Below the pieces are notes generated by a model. That model was not told the origin of the DNA. It did no database searches and worked only from the letters and a program-made list of their open reading frames with translations. From a virus: DNA of 40,101 bases. Below are positions 6,044 to 14,210 of the stretch, piece by piece; positions within the stretch are counted from its first letter, which is position 1; each line of letters opens with the position of its first letter. The position numbers and the translations under genes are program-made. The stretch is taken from IMG/VR virus record IMGVR_UViG_3300050821_006109, positions 1 to 40,101 of that record. The stretch is one strand, 5' to 3'.

Positions 6044-6265
6044 TCAGGCACTTTTTGCGAGTTTTGGTCGGCCGGAAGGGCGGTCGAGTTTGGCGAACTC
6101 CGCCAATTCGCCACGAGAAAATAGCCAGCGGTCGGCGTACTTTTTTCCGATACGCCCTTCATCGGCAAGCACCTTGATTCGCGCCCGACTCAGGCCGAGA
6201 GCCTTGGCCGCTTTGCCGACGCCGACAAGCGTATCCATTCGTTCAGCTTTTCGTGATGTTGCCAT
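6044..6265 (-). CDS. Small HTH DNA-binding protein
   Basis: A 73-residue protein. Residues 11-45 (TLVGVGKAAKALGLSRARIK, then VLADEGRIG) form an excisionase/MerR-like HTH, followed by a wing (RWLFSRGELAEF) and a basic tail. The ATG at 6265 stands 6 nt behind a near-perfect consensus promoter, as with the HTH gene at 848. A start ten codons later (MDTLVG) is possible but has no good ribosome site. The palindrome GCCATATGGC (6261-6270) covers the start codon and could be an operator. It is divergent from the J-like gene. Confidence 0.75.
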   Translation of the reverse strand: MATSRKAERMDTLVGVGKAAKALGLSRARIKVLADEGRIGKKYADRWLFSRGELAEFAKLDRPSGRPKLAKSA

Positions 6266-6300
6266 ATGGCTATATTATCGGCAGTCGGCCAGCCTGTCAA
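6261..6300 (-). promoter_or_regulatory. Near-consensus sigma70 promoter, leaderless
   Basis: On the minus strand, TTGACA (6295-6300), a 17-nt spacer and TAATAT (6272-6277). The ATG starts 6 nt later. The -35 and spacer are ideal and the -10 differs from TATAAT at one position. The 10-bp palindrome GCCATATGGC (6261-6270) lies over the expected start point. Confidence 0.85.
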
Positions 6301-6321
6301 ATCCCTTTTCCCGGTGTCCCT

Positions 6322-7182
6322 ATGTTCGACGCACTTCATAAGTGGCTCGGCATCCCGCCGGCCGAACAGCCGCCTAACCATTACCGGCTGCTGGGCATCG
6401 CACTATTCGAGTCCGACCCGGACGTAATCGACAACGCGGCCGACGCCCGGATGGCCCTCCTGCGGTCAATGGCGACGGGCCAGCACGCGGAAGAGTCTCA
6501 GCGGCTCTTGAATGAAGTGGCCGCGGCGAAGCTGTGCTTGCTCAAACCGGAGCGGAAGGCGGTCTATGACGCGGGGCTGCCGAATGCGCAGCCGCCGGAA
6601 GCGCCGCCGGTCTTGGTCGAAGGTGAGCAGCCTGAGTTTGTCGCGAGTCGCGACCTGCGGGCCGGCGAACTCATCGCCCTCGAAATCAATCCGGCTCGCC
6701 ACAAGCCCGGTGCACCGCTCTGGCTCATGGTCGGCGGTCCCATCCTCGGAATCGCGGCCTTTGCCTTCGCCGTGGCGCGGCTGGCGGGGGATTCGGAGCA
6801 ATCGCAGCCGGCTCCTGCGCCGGTGCGAAGTGTGGCTGTGCAGCCGATCGAGAGGCCGAAACCAGCGGAGAAAATGGCGACGCCCGCGCCGGTCGAGACT
6901 CCGCCGCCCGTGCGACAGGTTCCGCAGCCGGTGGCTCCGGTGGTTGTGGTTGAGCAGCCGGTGGTGGTGGAAGCGCCGAAGGTGGTTGCGGGCTATCCGC
7001 CAGAGAAGCTGGCCGCATTCAAGTCGCGGCTCGACACCCTCGAAACAATCACGATTCCAAGGCTGCGCAAGATGCGAGCCGACGATATTGCGGAAGGCCG
7101 CAGTTCATTCTCGGCGGATAACGAGTTGCGTGAGGCAAAAACAATGGTTGATTTTCTTAGGTCGGCACTCGCGGCCCGCTGA
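6322..7182 (+). CDS. Planctomycete J-domain-like membrane protein
   Basis: A 286-residue protein. The first ~90 residues start MFDALHKWLGIPPAEQPP and include NHYRLLGIALFE and LLKPERKAVYD. They match the J-like module found in many planctomycete proteins; the HPD triad of true DnaJ is absent. A transmembrane helix follows (about 132-155), then a Pro/Val-rich linker (160-240) and a helical end. The start at 6322 is chosen because homologues begin there; no clear ribosome site is visible. This is a typical host gene type, so it is either captured cargo or a sign that the element sits in a chromosome. Confidence 0.8.
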   Translation: MFDALHKWLGIPPAEQPPNHYRLLGIALFESDPDVIDNAADARMALLRSMATGQHAEESQRLLNEVAAAKLCLLKPERKAVYDAGLPNAQPPEAPPVLVEGEQPEFVASRDLRAGELIALEINPARHKPGAPLWLMVGGPILGIAAFAFAVARLAGDSEQSQPAPAPVRSVAVQPIERPKPAEKMATPAPVETPPPVRQVPQPVAPVVVVEQPVVVEAPKVVAGYPPEKLAAFKSRLDTLETITIPRLRKMRADDIAEGRSSFSADNELREAKTMVDFLRSALAAR

Positions 7183-7224
7183 ATAAGACGAATCACCTTA
7201 GCGCGCAAAGGGACTTCCCTGCTC

Positions 7225-7539
7225 GTGAAAGCTTGGTGTGCCGTCTGTGCTGCAAGGCGTCTCTGGCTGGCCGATGCTATCGGTATCGATGATTTGGTCG
7301 CAAAAAAGTCGCGCGACCTCGACAGAGCCTTAGTGACCCGCGTTTTTGTTCCACTCGAATACGAGTTGGTGGACCCAGGCGCAGTCCCATTGCCGGACCA
7401 GCAGCCATCTGCTGTTTTTCCACCACCGGCGCGTCGCTGGGTAAACTCCCGTGGGAGAACATCGGTTTCGGCTCTCTCATTGGGGCCGCTGCTCGGCTCG
7501 AAAGCCTACTCGGCCCGACGAATCGGCGGGGAACATTGA
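7225..7539 (+). CDS. Doubtful ORF in a gene-poor stretch
   Basis: A 104-codon frame with GTG start. The first half (AIGIDDLVAKKSRDLDRALV) looks protein-like and the second half does not. No ribosome site and no known motif are visible. The interval 7183-7664 otherwise shows no supported gene; antisense frames are Arg/Pro-rich and unconvincing. It may hold a decayed gene or untranslated RNA. Confidence 0.2.
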   Translation: MKAWCAVCAARRLWLADAIGIDDLVAKKSRDLDRALVTRVFVPLEYELVDPGAVPLPDQQPSAVFPPPARRWVNSRGRTSVSALSLGPLLGSKAYSARRIGGEH

Positions 7540-7664
7540 ACCCGCCGCCTTGTTTAACGTGGGTGCTTTTTGATTCCGGGGAAGCTCCCACCGCGACGTA
7601 ACCGGGGCGGCCGAATTGGACGCCATCCTTGCAACTGCGTTCTTAGCCTCCGTGCCCGGCCACT

Positions 7665-7717
7665 AAAAAAAGAAGCCGGCCCCGAAGAGTTTTGCGAGAA
7701 CGCGACGGGGGCCGGCT
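7665..7717 (-). terminator. Terminator of the late operon
   Basis: On the minus strand, the stem AGCCGGCCCC/GGGGCCGGCT (7708-7717 with 7674-7683) is followed by TTCTTTTTTT. It lies about 100 bp behind the stop of the giant fibre gene and ends the long minus-strand operon. Confidence 0.9.
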
Positions 7718-7815
7718 AGTTGGGCTAAAACGCCCGGCTGCAAGGCTCAGTAAGTTGTCGTGCCACGTTCTCGCATGGCGAAATCTTACCAGAACGGGCG
7801 TACACGGTCAAATGG

Positions 7816-10800
7816 CTACGGCCCGAATCTCAGAACCGATACGCTTCCGGCGAAGTCGATCGTATCGCTGTTGGTGCTGTTCGCGCATGTGATCGTTAGC
7901 GCGAGCGTCGTTGTCGGATGGAACATTACGCCGGTTGCCGACGGATTGGCGTCTGCCCGCAGCGAATCCACCAGTGTCCCGTTCAGCAGCGTGCCGAGTC
8001 CGCTAATCGCGCTTCCGGTAAATCCGGCGCTGCCCGCAGCGATCGAAACGCCAACGCTGGTATCGACCGCGTCAAAGCTATCGCGCTTCGCCTGCCCACA
8101 AAGGTTCACTACATACCAACCGGCCGGCCCGGTGAGTTGATTTGAGGTAATCGCGAAATCCGAACCGCTTCCGCCCTGCTGATTCAAGTTGCCGAGAGTG
8201 GCAGTTGTGCTCGATGAAGTCGAAGCCGTGAAAGTTATACTGGCCGCCTCGATACCTGTGGCCATCGGCTGCGCGAACCACTTCTGCAAAAACGTGTCCC
8301 AAAACACCAAGCAAAACTTTCCGCTGGCAACCGCTCCAAACGGAAGATCAACGCCCGTGATTGAATAGCCTTGGTCGCTGCCCGCCGCGTTGTAGATTTC
8401 GATTGTTCCGCTGGTGCTAGTTCCTTTCCCGATGAGCGGTCGGAACATGGGCAGCGCCCACCATTGGGAGTTGGTCACGTCCCAATTCATCACGACCCAA
8501 TCGCCGCTCACGATTTCGCTGTAGGCCAGCGCCGTGACCGCGAAGCCTAGATCGTTCTGCTGATCGTCATAGACTTCGATTGAGCCCGTCGCGCCGGCCA
8601 GAATCGGAGTGCCGCCGCTGTTGTGGTATTTCCCGGTGATGGGTCCGGGGTTCGCCATTGGCACCGCCCACCACTGACCAATCACTCCGGCATTGACGAT
8701 TTGCGGGCTGTAGTCCCAGAAAATCAGCACGTAGGTGCCGACCGGCAAATCCACGACCGGAGCCCACACTTTGTTGGTGTACGTGGCGATGACGGTATTC
8801 AGTTTCGAGTCCAGCACATTGACGACGCCGGTATTCCCGCCGTGCGTAATCGCGGTTGTCACCTTGCCAATCAGCGGGCGGTTGAGCGGCTTGGCGTACC
8901 ACTGTCCCTGCCAGTAGTCGTAAAGCAATTCGACGGTTTCGTTCGTCGCGAACGTGGCCAGCGCGTAGACGTTTGTGAGGTGCAAACTCTGATCGTTGCC
9001 GTGTGAGTCGTATAACTCAATTTGCCCCGTCGCACCCGCGTTGATTCCGACTGAACCGCTGGACCCAGAATATCGCCCGAGTCGTGTTTGGTGAACGCTG
9101 ATCGGAATGGCGTACCACTCGCTCTGATACCAGTCGTACCACAACTCGACTGCGGCCCCGGTTTCCGCCATGTCGAAGCTGGCCCGCGCCGTGAGCGTGA
9201 ATCCGGCAATCGTATTCAACTTGTCGTCCATCACGTCGAACACGCCCGTAGCTTGCTGGGCGAGTCCGTCAGTCGCGCCAGCGCCACCATAGGCCGCCAA
9301 GATCGGCCCCTGTCCAATCGGGATCAAGTAGAAATTCGTGGCCGCAATCGTTCCGCAGCCCGACGTGTAGCTGATTGCAATAACGTAGACCGACTGGCCA
9401 ACGGCTAGCGCACCGAATGGGTTGTAGGCTTGCACGCACTCATTCGTGGCGGTCTCACTGCCCGGCGTTCCCTTGTAGAGTGCGATGGTTCCGGTCGTCT
9501 GCGGCTTGATGATGGCCGTGGTGACTTTGCCCAGCGCCGTCATGTAGCTTTGCACTTCGGCCGACGCGCTAAACGAATCCTGCGAAAGCTGCTCCTCGGG
9601 TCCGAACCCGGCTGGCATCGGGGAAACTTCCGTGTAGTCCTGATACGTCCCGTCGGGCATCTTCAGCACGCCCCAGCGCACGTAATCGTCGTAGCCGGTC
9701 AAAGTCCAATTGCGGATGCCGTTGAACTGGCCGCGCGTGCCGCCGTAGCCTTGATCCCCATAGAACGTCACTGCCGTCCAGTTGAGATAGTCGTCGGCAA
9801 TTTCGTTTAAGAGCGCGTTGATGTCGGCCGCATTGTTCGGCGTGCTGGGGAGCGTGCCGCCGCAGTTGTAAGAGAAGTCGGCCATGAACGTCGTGAAGAA
9901 CGTCTTGGTCGTGCCAGCCTTCACGTTCGGAGTATCATTGTCCAGCACGTTCGAGGTCGGTACGCTCGACTGGAAAACATCGCCGTTGGGCTGCGCCACA
10001 TCGCGCCATGACTTCGGGCAGACGAGCCCCACGTTCTCCGGCAACTGACCATCCCAGCCGTTGTCGCTGCCGTCGTTTAGGTAGCTTTCCGGTCCGCCGG
10101 CGATGAATCCCGCGTCGATTGTGGAATCGGTTGCCGGGTTGTTGTCCTGAAGGCTCTGGGCGGTCTGGTAGTTCATCGACGAGATTACGCCATTGCCTTG
10201 CGGGTTCAGCACCACCCGCTGACCGACCGAGAGACTCACGGCGTCGAACAACAGCGCCACGTTTTCATAGCGGCGAGTGAGTTCCGCCACGTCTGGTTTC
10301 TTGTAGGCGCTGGCGACGGTATCCGCTTTGATCGTCTGGCCGAGTTGCGATTGAATCTGAGTGAACACGTCGGACCAGGCCGACGAACACGTGAGGGCCA
10401 TGTTTCCAGTGTTCAAGAATTGCCAGTAGAACCGCTGATCGACCACCGGCAGAATCCACAGCCCATCGGTCGAAGTCGAGTACCACTGCTTCGACGCCGC
10501 GCCCATAAGGCCATAGAGGGACGTGACGCGCACCGGCCGCAGCACGTTGACCTGAAGGCCGACGCCATCCGTCAAGCTCGGTTCCGCGCCGTTCGTCTTG
10601 AGTGGCGAATCCTGAATAGTCAGCAGATTGCCGCCCAGCGCCGTGACGGCATCGGCCCCTTGATCGTCCACTAGGAATAGGCCAAATCCCCAGCGGGCCG
10701 CGCCCGTCGGCCAGTAGACCGAATTCAGCCGAATCTCCGGCATCGGTGGGTAGTTCGCCACGGGCAAGCCGGTTGCCGCGGTGCGACCGGCTTTCGAGGC

Positions 10801-10941
10801 TCTGCGTAGCGACCAGAACGGGGCAGGCAAGCAGCCGAAAATATGCTCAGCCAAATCGGGGAAGTAGCGCCGCAAGAAACCCTCGACCATATCGTCGGGG
10901 TCTTGCAAGACGATTCGAGTTCCGCCGTAGGATAATATCAT
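7816..10941 (-). CDS. Giant repeat-rich tail fibre / adhesin
   Basis: A 1041-residue virion protein, the last gene of the late operon. The N-terminal ~450 residues have no recognised fold. From about residue 480 to 900 a module of 60-77 residues repeats about six times, each ending in an aromatic signature (EWYAIPI, QWYAKPLNRPLIGK, QWWAVPM, QWWALPMFRPLIGK, KWFAQPM). The last ~140 residues (from ASITFTAST to SVSVLRFGP) look like a C1q/TNF-type jelly-roll, a common trimeric receptor-binding tip. The start sits 7 nt behind the T-run of a terminator without a clear ribosome site. A later start such as MVEGFLRRYF is possible. Role: host binding, inferred. Confidence 0.75.
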   Translation of the reverse strand: MILSYGGTRIVLQDPDDMVEGFLRRYFPDLAEHIFGCLPAPFWSLRRASKAGRTAATGLPVANYPPMPEIRLNSVYWPTGAARWGFGLFLVDDQGADAVTALGGNLLTIQDSPLKTNGAEPSLTDGVGLQVNVLRPVRVTSLYGLMGAASKQWYSTSTDGLWILPVVDQRFYWQFLNTGNMALTCSSAWSDVFTQIQSQLGQTIKADTVASAYKKPDVAELTRRYENVALLFDAVSLSVGQRVVLNPQGNGVISSMNYQTAQSLQDNNPATDSTIDAGFIAGGPESYLNDGSDNGWDGQLPENVGLVCPKSWRDVAQPNGDVFQSSVPTSNVLDNDTPNVKAGTTKTFFTTFMADFSYNCGGTLPSTPNNAADINALLNEIADDYLNWTAVTFYGDQGYGGTRGQFNGIRNWTLTGYDDYVRWGVLKMPDGTYQDYTEVSPMPAGFGPEEQLSQDSFSASAEVQSYMTALGKVTTAIIKPQTTGTIALYKGTPGSETATNECVQAYNPFGALAVGQSVYVIAISYTSGCGTIAATNFYLIPIGQGPILAAYGGAGATDGLAQQATGVFDVMDDKLNTIAGFTLTARASFDMAETGAAVELWYDWYQSEWYAIPISVHQTRLGRYSGSSGSVGINAGATGQIELYDSHGNDQSLHLTNVYALATFATNETVELLYDYWQGQWYAKPLNRPLIGKVTTAITHGGNTGVVNVLDSKLNTVIATYTNKVWAPVVDLPVGTYVLIFWDYSPQIVNAGVIGQWWAVPMANPGPITGKYHNSGGTPILAGATGSIEVYDDQQNDLGFAVTALAYSEIVSGDWVVMNWDVTNSQWWALPMFRPLIGKGTSTSGTIEIYNAAGSDQGYSITGVDLPFGAVASGKFCLVFWDTFLQKWFAQPMATGIEAASITFTASTSSSTTATLGNLNQQGGSGSDFAITSNQLTGPAGWYVVNLCGQAKRDSFDAVDTSVGVSIAAGSAGFTGSAISGLGTLLNGTLVDSLRADANPSATGVMFHPTTTLALTITCANSTNSDTIDFAGSVSVLRFGP
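8270..9330 (-). repeat. Protein-level repeat modules in giant fibre
   Basis: Six diverged copies of a beta-rich unit, spaced about 180-230 bp. Shared features are GKVTTAI- or GKGTSTSG-like openings, an Ile/Glu-Leu/Val-Tyr-Asp strand, a hydrophobic-W/F-D turn (LIFWDY, VMNWDV, LVFWDT) and the W-[YWF]-A-x-P closing signature. DNA identity is low, so the expansion is old. Confidence 0.7.
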
Positions 10942-10947
10942 GGGCGC

Positions 10948-11001
10948 AATAAAAACGGCTCGACACCCGCGCCTTCACGGAAGGCGACAAGCGGCGAGCC
11001 G
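10948..11001 (-). terminator. Terminator-like hairpin before giant fibre gene
   Basis: On the minus strand, the outer stem CGGCTCG/CGAGCCG (10995-11001 with 10956-10962) and inner stem GCCTTC/GAAGGC are followed by TTTTTATT. The next start codon (10941) lies 7 nt beyond. It stands between the aminotransferase gene and the fibre gene in the same orientation. Confidence 0.75.
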
Positions 11002-11024
11002 GGTTCTCCGTACTCGGTAGGTTG

Positions 11025-12134
11025 TCAGTTCAGCTTATCAAACTCGTAGAGGGCTTGCACGACGCGCCGGACCTGTTGCTCTGTCATATCGGCGAACAGT
11101 GGCAGATACATCCCCCGTGCGGCCAGCGCCTGCGATTCGTCGGTTTTCACCGCGGCAACAATGTGTGGCTTGACGTGTGGTTGCTGGGAAAGTGGGGTGA
11201 AGTAACAGCGGGTTTCGATATGCCGATCGGCTAGGCGGAAGCGGAGCGCGTCGCGGGTTGCGTGGTCATGGCACAACAGAGGATAGACCCAAAGCAAACG
11301 ACCAGCCCACAAGGGCTGATGCCAATTCTTTGATAGGCCACCATGATTGGTCGCATCTAAATATGCTGTGCAGAGATTCATACGCGCCGCAATGAATTCA
11401 TCCCGCCGCTCGTGCTGGGCACACCCCAACGCGCCTTGCAATTCCGTCATGCGATAGCCGAACGCCAACTCCCGATGGTTGAAATGCGCTCCCGGCGTGA
11501 AGGCATGGGCGCGGAGGGACCGCAGCCGCTCGGCATCATTTTCCGAGTCGCATAGCACCATACCCCCCTCGCCGCACGTTATCGTCTTGTTGGCGTAGAA
11601 GCTGAAGCAGGCGAAGCGGCCGTGTTGTCCGACGCCCGGAACGTAGTGGGCTTCGGCGCAATCCTCAATCAAGCCGCTGGTGCGCCATTGGAGGTTTTGG
11701 ACCGGCTGCGCATAAGTGTGAACCGCGATAGCCGCTTTGGCTTTGACGTGTTCCGCTAGTGAAAACAAAGATTCTCCATCGACGTTTCCCACGAAATCAT
11801 CACTGCCCAGCACGGCCAGCTTCGCTCCGCAGTACAGCGCCGCATTGGCCACGGCAATCATTGTGTGGTCCGGCACCGCTACCACATCACCCGGATGCAC
11901 GTCAGCGCAAACAAGGGCCAAGTGAAGGGCAGTAGTGCCGCTGTTGCAGGCCACGCCGAACTTGCGCCCGTGCGCCGCCGCGAACTCCCGCTCGAATCGC
12001 TCGACAAATGGGCCGGCCGATAACTGGCAAGCATCGAGCGCCTGATTGACGTAGCGCCGCTCCAAGTCGCCGATTGACGGCTTGGCGACGGGAATAAAAT
12101 CGGGATGTGAGCGGTCTAGTTCAGGTTCAGGCAC
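11025..12134 (-). CDS. DegT/DnrJ/EryC1/StrS-family sugar aminotransferase
   Basis: A 369-residue PLP-dependent enzyme of fold type I. Typical segments are visible: PSIGDLERRYVNQALDA, FGVACNSGTTALHLAL (phosphate-binding), IEDCAEAHY (PLP-stacking Asp and Ala) and FSFYANKTITCGEGGM with the Schiff-base Lys. The family transaminates keto-sugar nucleotides. The GTG start at 12134 overlaps the previous stop by 8 bp and has AGAGG upstream; a longer upstream reading is Arg-rich and unlikely. It is the last gene of the sugar cassette. Substrate: probably an NDP-keto-hexose, inferred. Confidence 0.9.
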   Translation of the reverse strand: MPEPELDRSHPDFIPVAKPSIGDLERRYVNQALDACQLSAGPFVERFEREFAAAHGRKFGVACNSGTTALHLALVCADVHPGDVVAVPDHTMIAVANAALYCGAKLAVLGSDDFVGNVDGESLFSLAEHVKAKAAIAVHTYAQPVQNLQWRTSGLIEDCAEAHYVPGVGQHGRFACFSFYANKTITCGEGGMVLCDSENDAERLRSLRAHAFTPGAHFNHRELAFGYRMTELQGALGCAQHERRDEFIAARMNLCTAYLDATNHGGLSKNWHQPLWAGRLLWVYPLLCHDHATRDALRFRLADRHIETRCYFTPLSQQPHVKPHIVAAVKTDESQALAARGMYLPLFADMTEQQVRRVVQALYEFDKLN

Positions 12135-12657
12135 GATTCGCCTCTGGTTCCAAGATCGCCTTGCGTTCTGCCTCAAGATAAGCCTGCCACGTCGCAATCC
12201 GCTGGTCGATTTCCTCTTTGCTCACGCCGGGAAACAGAATCTCGCGCGCGGCTTGTTCGCGCAGCATCATTTGCCGCTCGGCTTCTTTCATCGCCATCGT
12301 CGAGATTCGTTCCTGCCAATGTTTTTGCTCTGGCGTTGGATCGGGTCGCGGAAATGCCATGATCGGTCCACCGCGACTGGAAAGTTCCTTGAGCATGGCG
12401 TCCATATTTTCTGGCGGCTGGTCGGGATAGACGAAAACACCGCTGGGCAGTTCTCCTAGATCATAGCCCTGCGGCAGCAGTACAACGCGATTGCCGAAGT
12501 ACCCGCTCAAGTATTCTGCCGTCTGCATTTGCAGCCGCTCTTCCTCTGGGTTCTTTGGGATAGGGTGGCGCAGAACGAGAATCGCATCCTTCGCAGGTCG
12601 CAGCAGGATCGGCTCTATTCCGTCCGGGAGATTGAATTGGATGATCGTGTCAGCCAC
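12127..12657 (-). CDS. Hypothetical protein of the sugar cassette
   Basis: A 176-residue protein with GTG start inside an 8-bp overlap (GTGGCTGA). The N-terminal half is beta/alpha (IIQFNLPDGIEPILLRPAKD, then GYDLGELPSGVFVYPDQPP). The C-terminal half is a long charged helix (WQERISTMAMKEAERQMMLR, then EIDQRIATWQAYLEAERKAI). No enzyme motif is recognised. Its place between a glycosyltransferase and an aminotransferase does not settle a function; a virion-assembly role is equally possible. Confidence 0.65.
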   Translation of the reverse strand: MADTIIQFNLPDGIEPILLRPAKDAILVLRHPIPKNPEEERLQMQTAEYLSGYFGNRVVLLPQGYDLGELPSGVFVYPDQPPENMDAMLKELSSRGGPIMAFPRPDPTPEQKHWQERISTMAMKEAERQMMLREQAAREILFPGVSKEEIDQRIATWQAYLEAERKAILEPEANRA

Positions 12658-13660
12658 TCTTCACCCCCATCATCGCGAGCTGCTTGGCAAAGCTCGCCCA
12701 ATCGCCCGGCTTGCACGCCTTGGGAATCTCCGGCACGCCCGCCACTCCGCGCCCGAAGTTGCTGAACGCTTCCAGCAGCCATGTTTGATCGGCGTCGTGC
12801 AAAGGCACCTCGAAACCCGCCGGGGACAGGAATCGGCCAACGCGCTTCATCGGGCAGCGCAGCGATGCTGGCCAGTCGCGATAGGTCGGAAAGTCCGGCA
12901 CGATGCACGGCAAGCCGCAAGCCGCAGCCTCCCGGATCGGCAGCGATAGCCCATCGAAGCGATAGGGATGGACCAAGAGATCGGCATTGGCGTAGAGCCC
13001 GCGGCGGTCGGCGGTCGGCGGCTCGAAACGCACGGCCGAACCCTCAAAGCTGGGCATGACCTTGGGCATTTCCAGCGCCCGGACGGTCAGCAATGCCTCT
13101 GACTTATACAGCCCCCGCGTGGCCGCCAGAATCGCCGCCGTGCAGTTCCGATCGTGGATACCGCCATTGCCCCGGTTGTGGAGCAACCGCCGTGCGGGCC
13201 GCGTCGGGAAGGCCCCAGGGGCCAATGGTGCGGTATCAATCGGCCACTCCAGGCGAATCGAATCGGGATAGTGTTCGGACTCCATCGGCGACGTGGCCAC
13301 GATCAAGTCGCAATCCTTGAACCACGGCGGCGAGCATTCCCACATAGGGAAGCCCAGCATATTTGCGCCGAGCAGTTTGGCTGCGTCGTGCCATAGGACG
13401 TTGTAGCTCGACTCGAAAAACACGATCCACCGATAGCCATCGCACAGCGGGAGAATTTCCTCGAGCGCGGCGGTCGGCGTCACCTTGCCGATGACATTCT
13501 CGAACCGCTCGGGGTAGGTCGGCCGCTTAACGCCGCAGTCCATAATCACGGCGTCGGCTTGCATGTTGCGGCAGAAATCTTCCGCCATCGACGAAATTCC
13601 CATGTTCTCCGCCCTCGCGCAAACGAGCAGCGGCGAGCGGCGCTGTTGCGAATCAGTCAT
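12650..13660 (-). CDS. GT4-like glycosyltransferase
   Basis: A 336-residue protein with the GT-B architecture of GT4 enzymes. The C-terminal donor site is visible as LLVHPYRFDGLSLPIREAAA followed by CGLPCIVPDF, the E-x7-E-type region. The N-terminal half holds the acceptor domain (PLLVCARAENMG, IVFFESSYNVLW). The ATG overlaps the methyltransferase stop by 8 bp (ATGACTGA). It is a soluble protein without membrane segments. Donor and acceptor are unknown. Confidence 0.85.
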   Translation of the reverse strand: MTDSQQRRSPLLVCARAENMGISSMAEDFCRNMQADAVIMDCGVKRPTYPERFENVIGKVTPTAALEEILPLCDGYRWIVFFESSYNVLWHDAAKLLGANMLGFPMWECSPPWFKDCDLIVATSPMESEHYPDSIRLEWPIDTAPLAPGAFPTRPARRLLHNRGNGGIHDRNCTAAILAATRGLYKSEALLTVRALEMPKVMPSFEGSAVRFEPPTADRRGLYANADLLVHPYRFDGLSLPIREAAACGLPCIVPDFPTYRDWPASLRCPMKRVGRFLSPAGFEVPLHDADQTWLLEAFSNFGRGVAGVPEIPKACKPGDWASFAKQLAMMGVKSG

Positions 13661-14210
13661 ACGGCTGCACCTGTACGCGATGAGAGAACCACGGATTGCC
13701 GTGCCACCAAGAAAACAAAGTGAGTTCCATCGCGGCTATGATCCCGTCCGGCTTGAGAAATGGCCGAAATGCCTCCGCGAACGTCGGCTCGTCCATGCCC
13801 AACATCCGCAGCGCCTGTACGCCCAGAATCAAATCGAATGACCGCTCAGGAAGTGACAGCGGCTTGAGGCAGTCCGCCACAATGAACGTCTGATTGGTCA
13901 TGTCGTGCTTCGCCCACAGGTCGCGCATCGCCTCGCAGAAATCTACTCCGGTCCACGATGCGCCTTTGCGAACAATCGCCGGGGCCAGCCGACCATAGCC
14001 GCAGCAAATATCCAGCACTCTCCAGCCGGATTGCACCGTCTCGTCAAGCCATGCCAACACGCGCCGTTCGTATTCGTCGAAGTGCTTAACGTCGAACACC
14101 AGCGCCCGTGCGCCAGATTCGGCGTACTCTTTGGTTCGGGCTTCCCAATACTCTTTGGTCCGAGTTACTTCGGGATTGCTGCGCGGGTCGAGCTTTGCAA
14201 GGTCAGGCAT
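13653..14210 (-). CDS. SAM-dependent methyltransferase, class I
   Basis: A 185-residue protein with motif I VLDICCGYGRLAPAI (about residues 65-79), an acidic residue after the second strand (WTGVDFCEAM) and FDLILGVQALRML as the post-II/III region. It resembles small-molecule or sugar methyltransferases; capping O-methylation of a glycan would fit the neighbours. Both junctions are 8-bp overlaps. It is short for the class but complete through the SAM-binding core. Confidence 0.85.
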   Translation of the reverse strand: MPDLAKLDPRSNPEVTRTKEYWEARTKEYAESGARALVFDVKHFDEYERRVLAWLDETVQSGWRVLDICCGYGRLAPAIVRKGASWTGVDFCEAMRDLWAKHDMTNQTFIVADCLKPLSLPERSFDLILGVQALRMLGMDEPTFAEAFRPFLKPDGIIAAMELTLFSWWHGNPWFSHRVQVQPYD

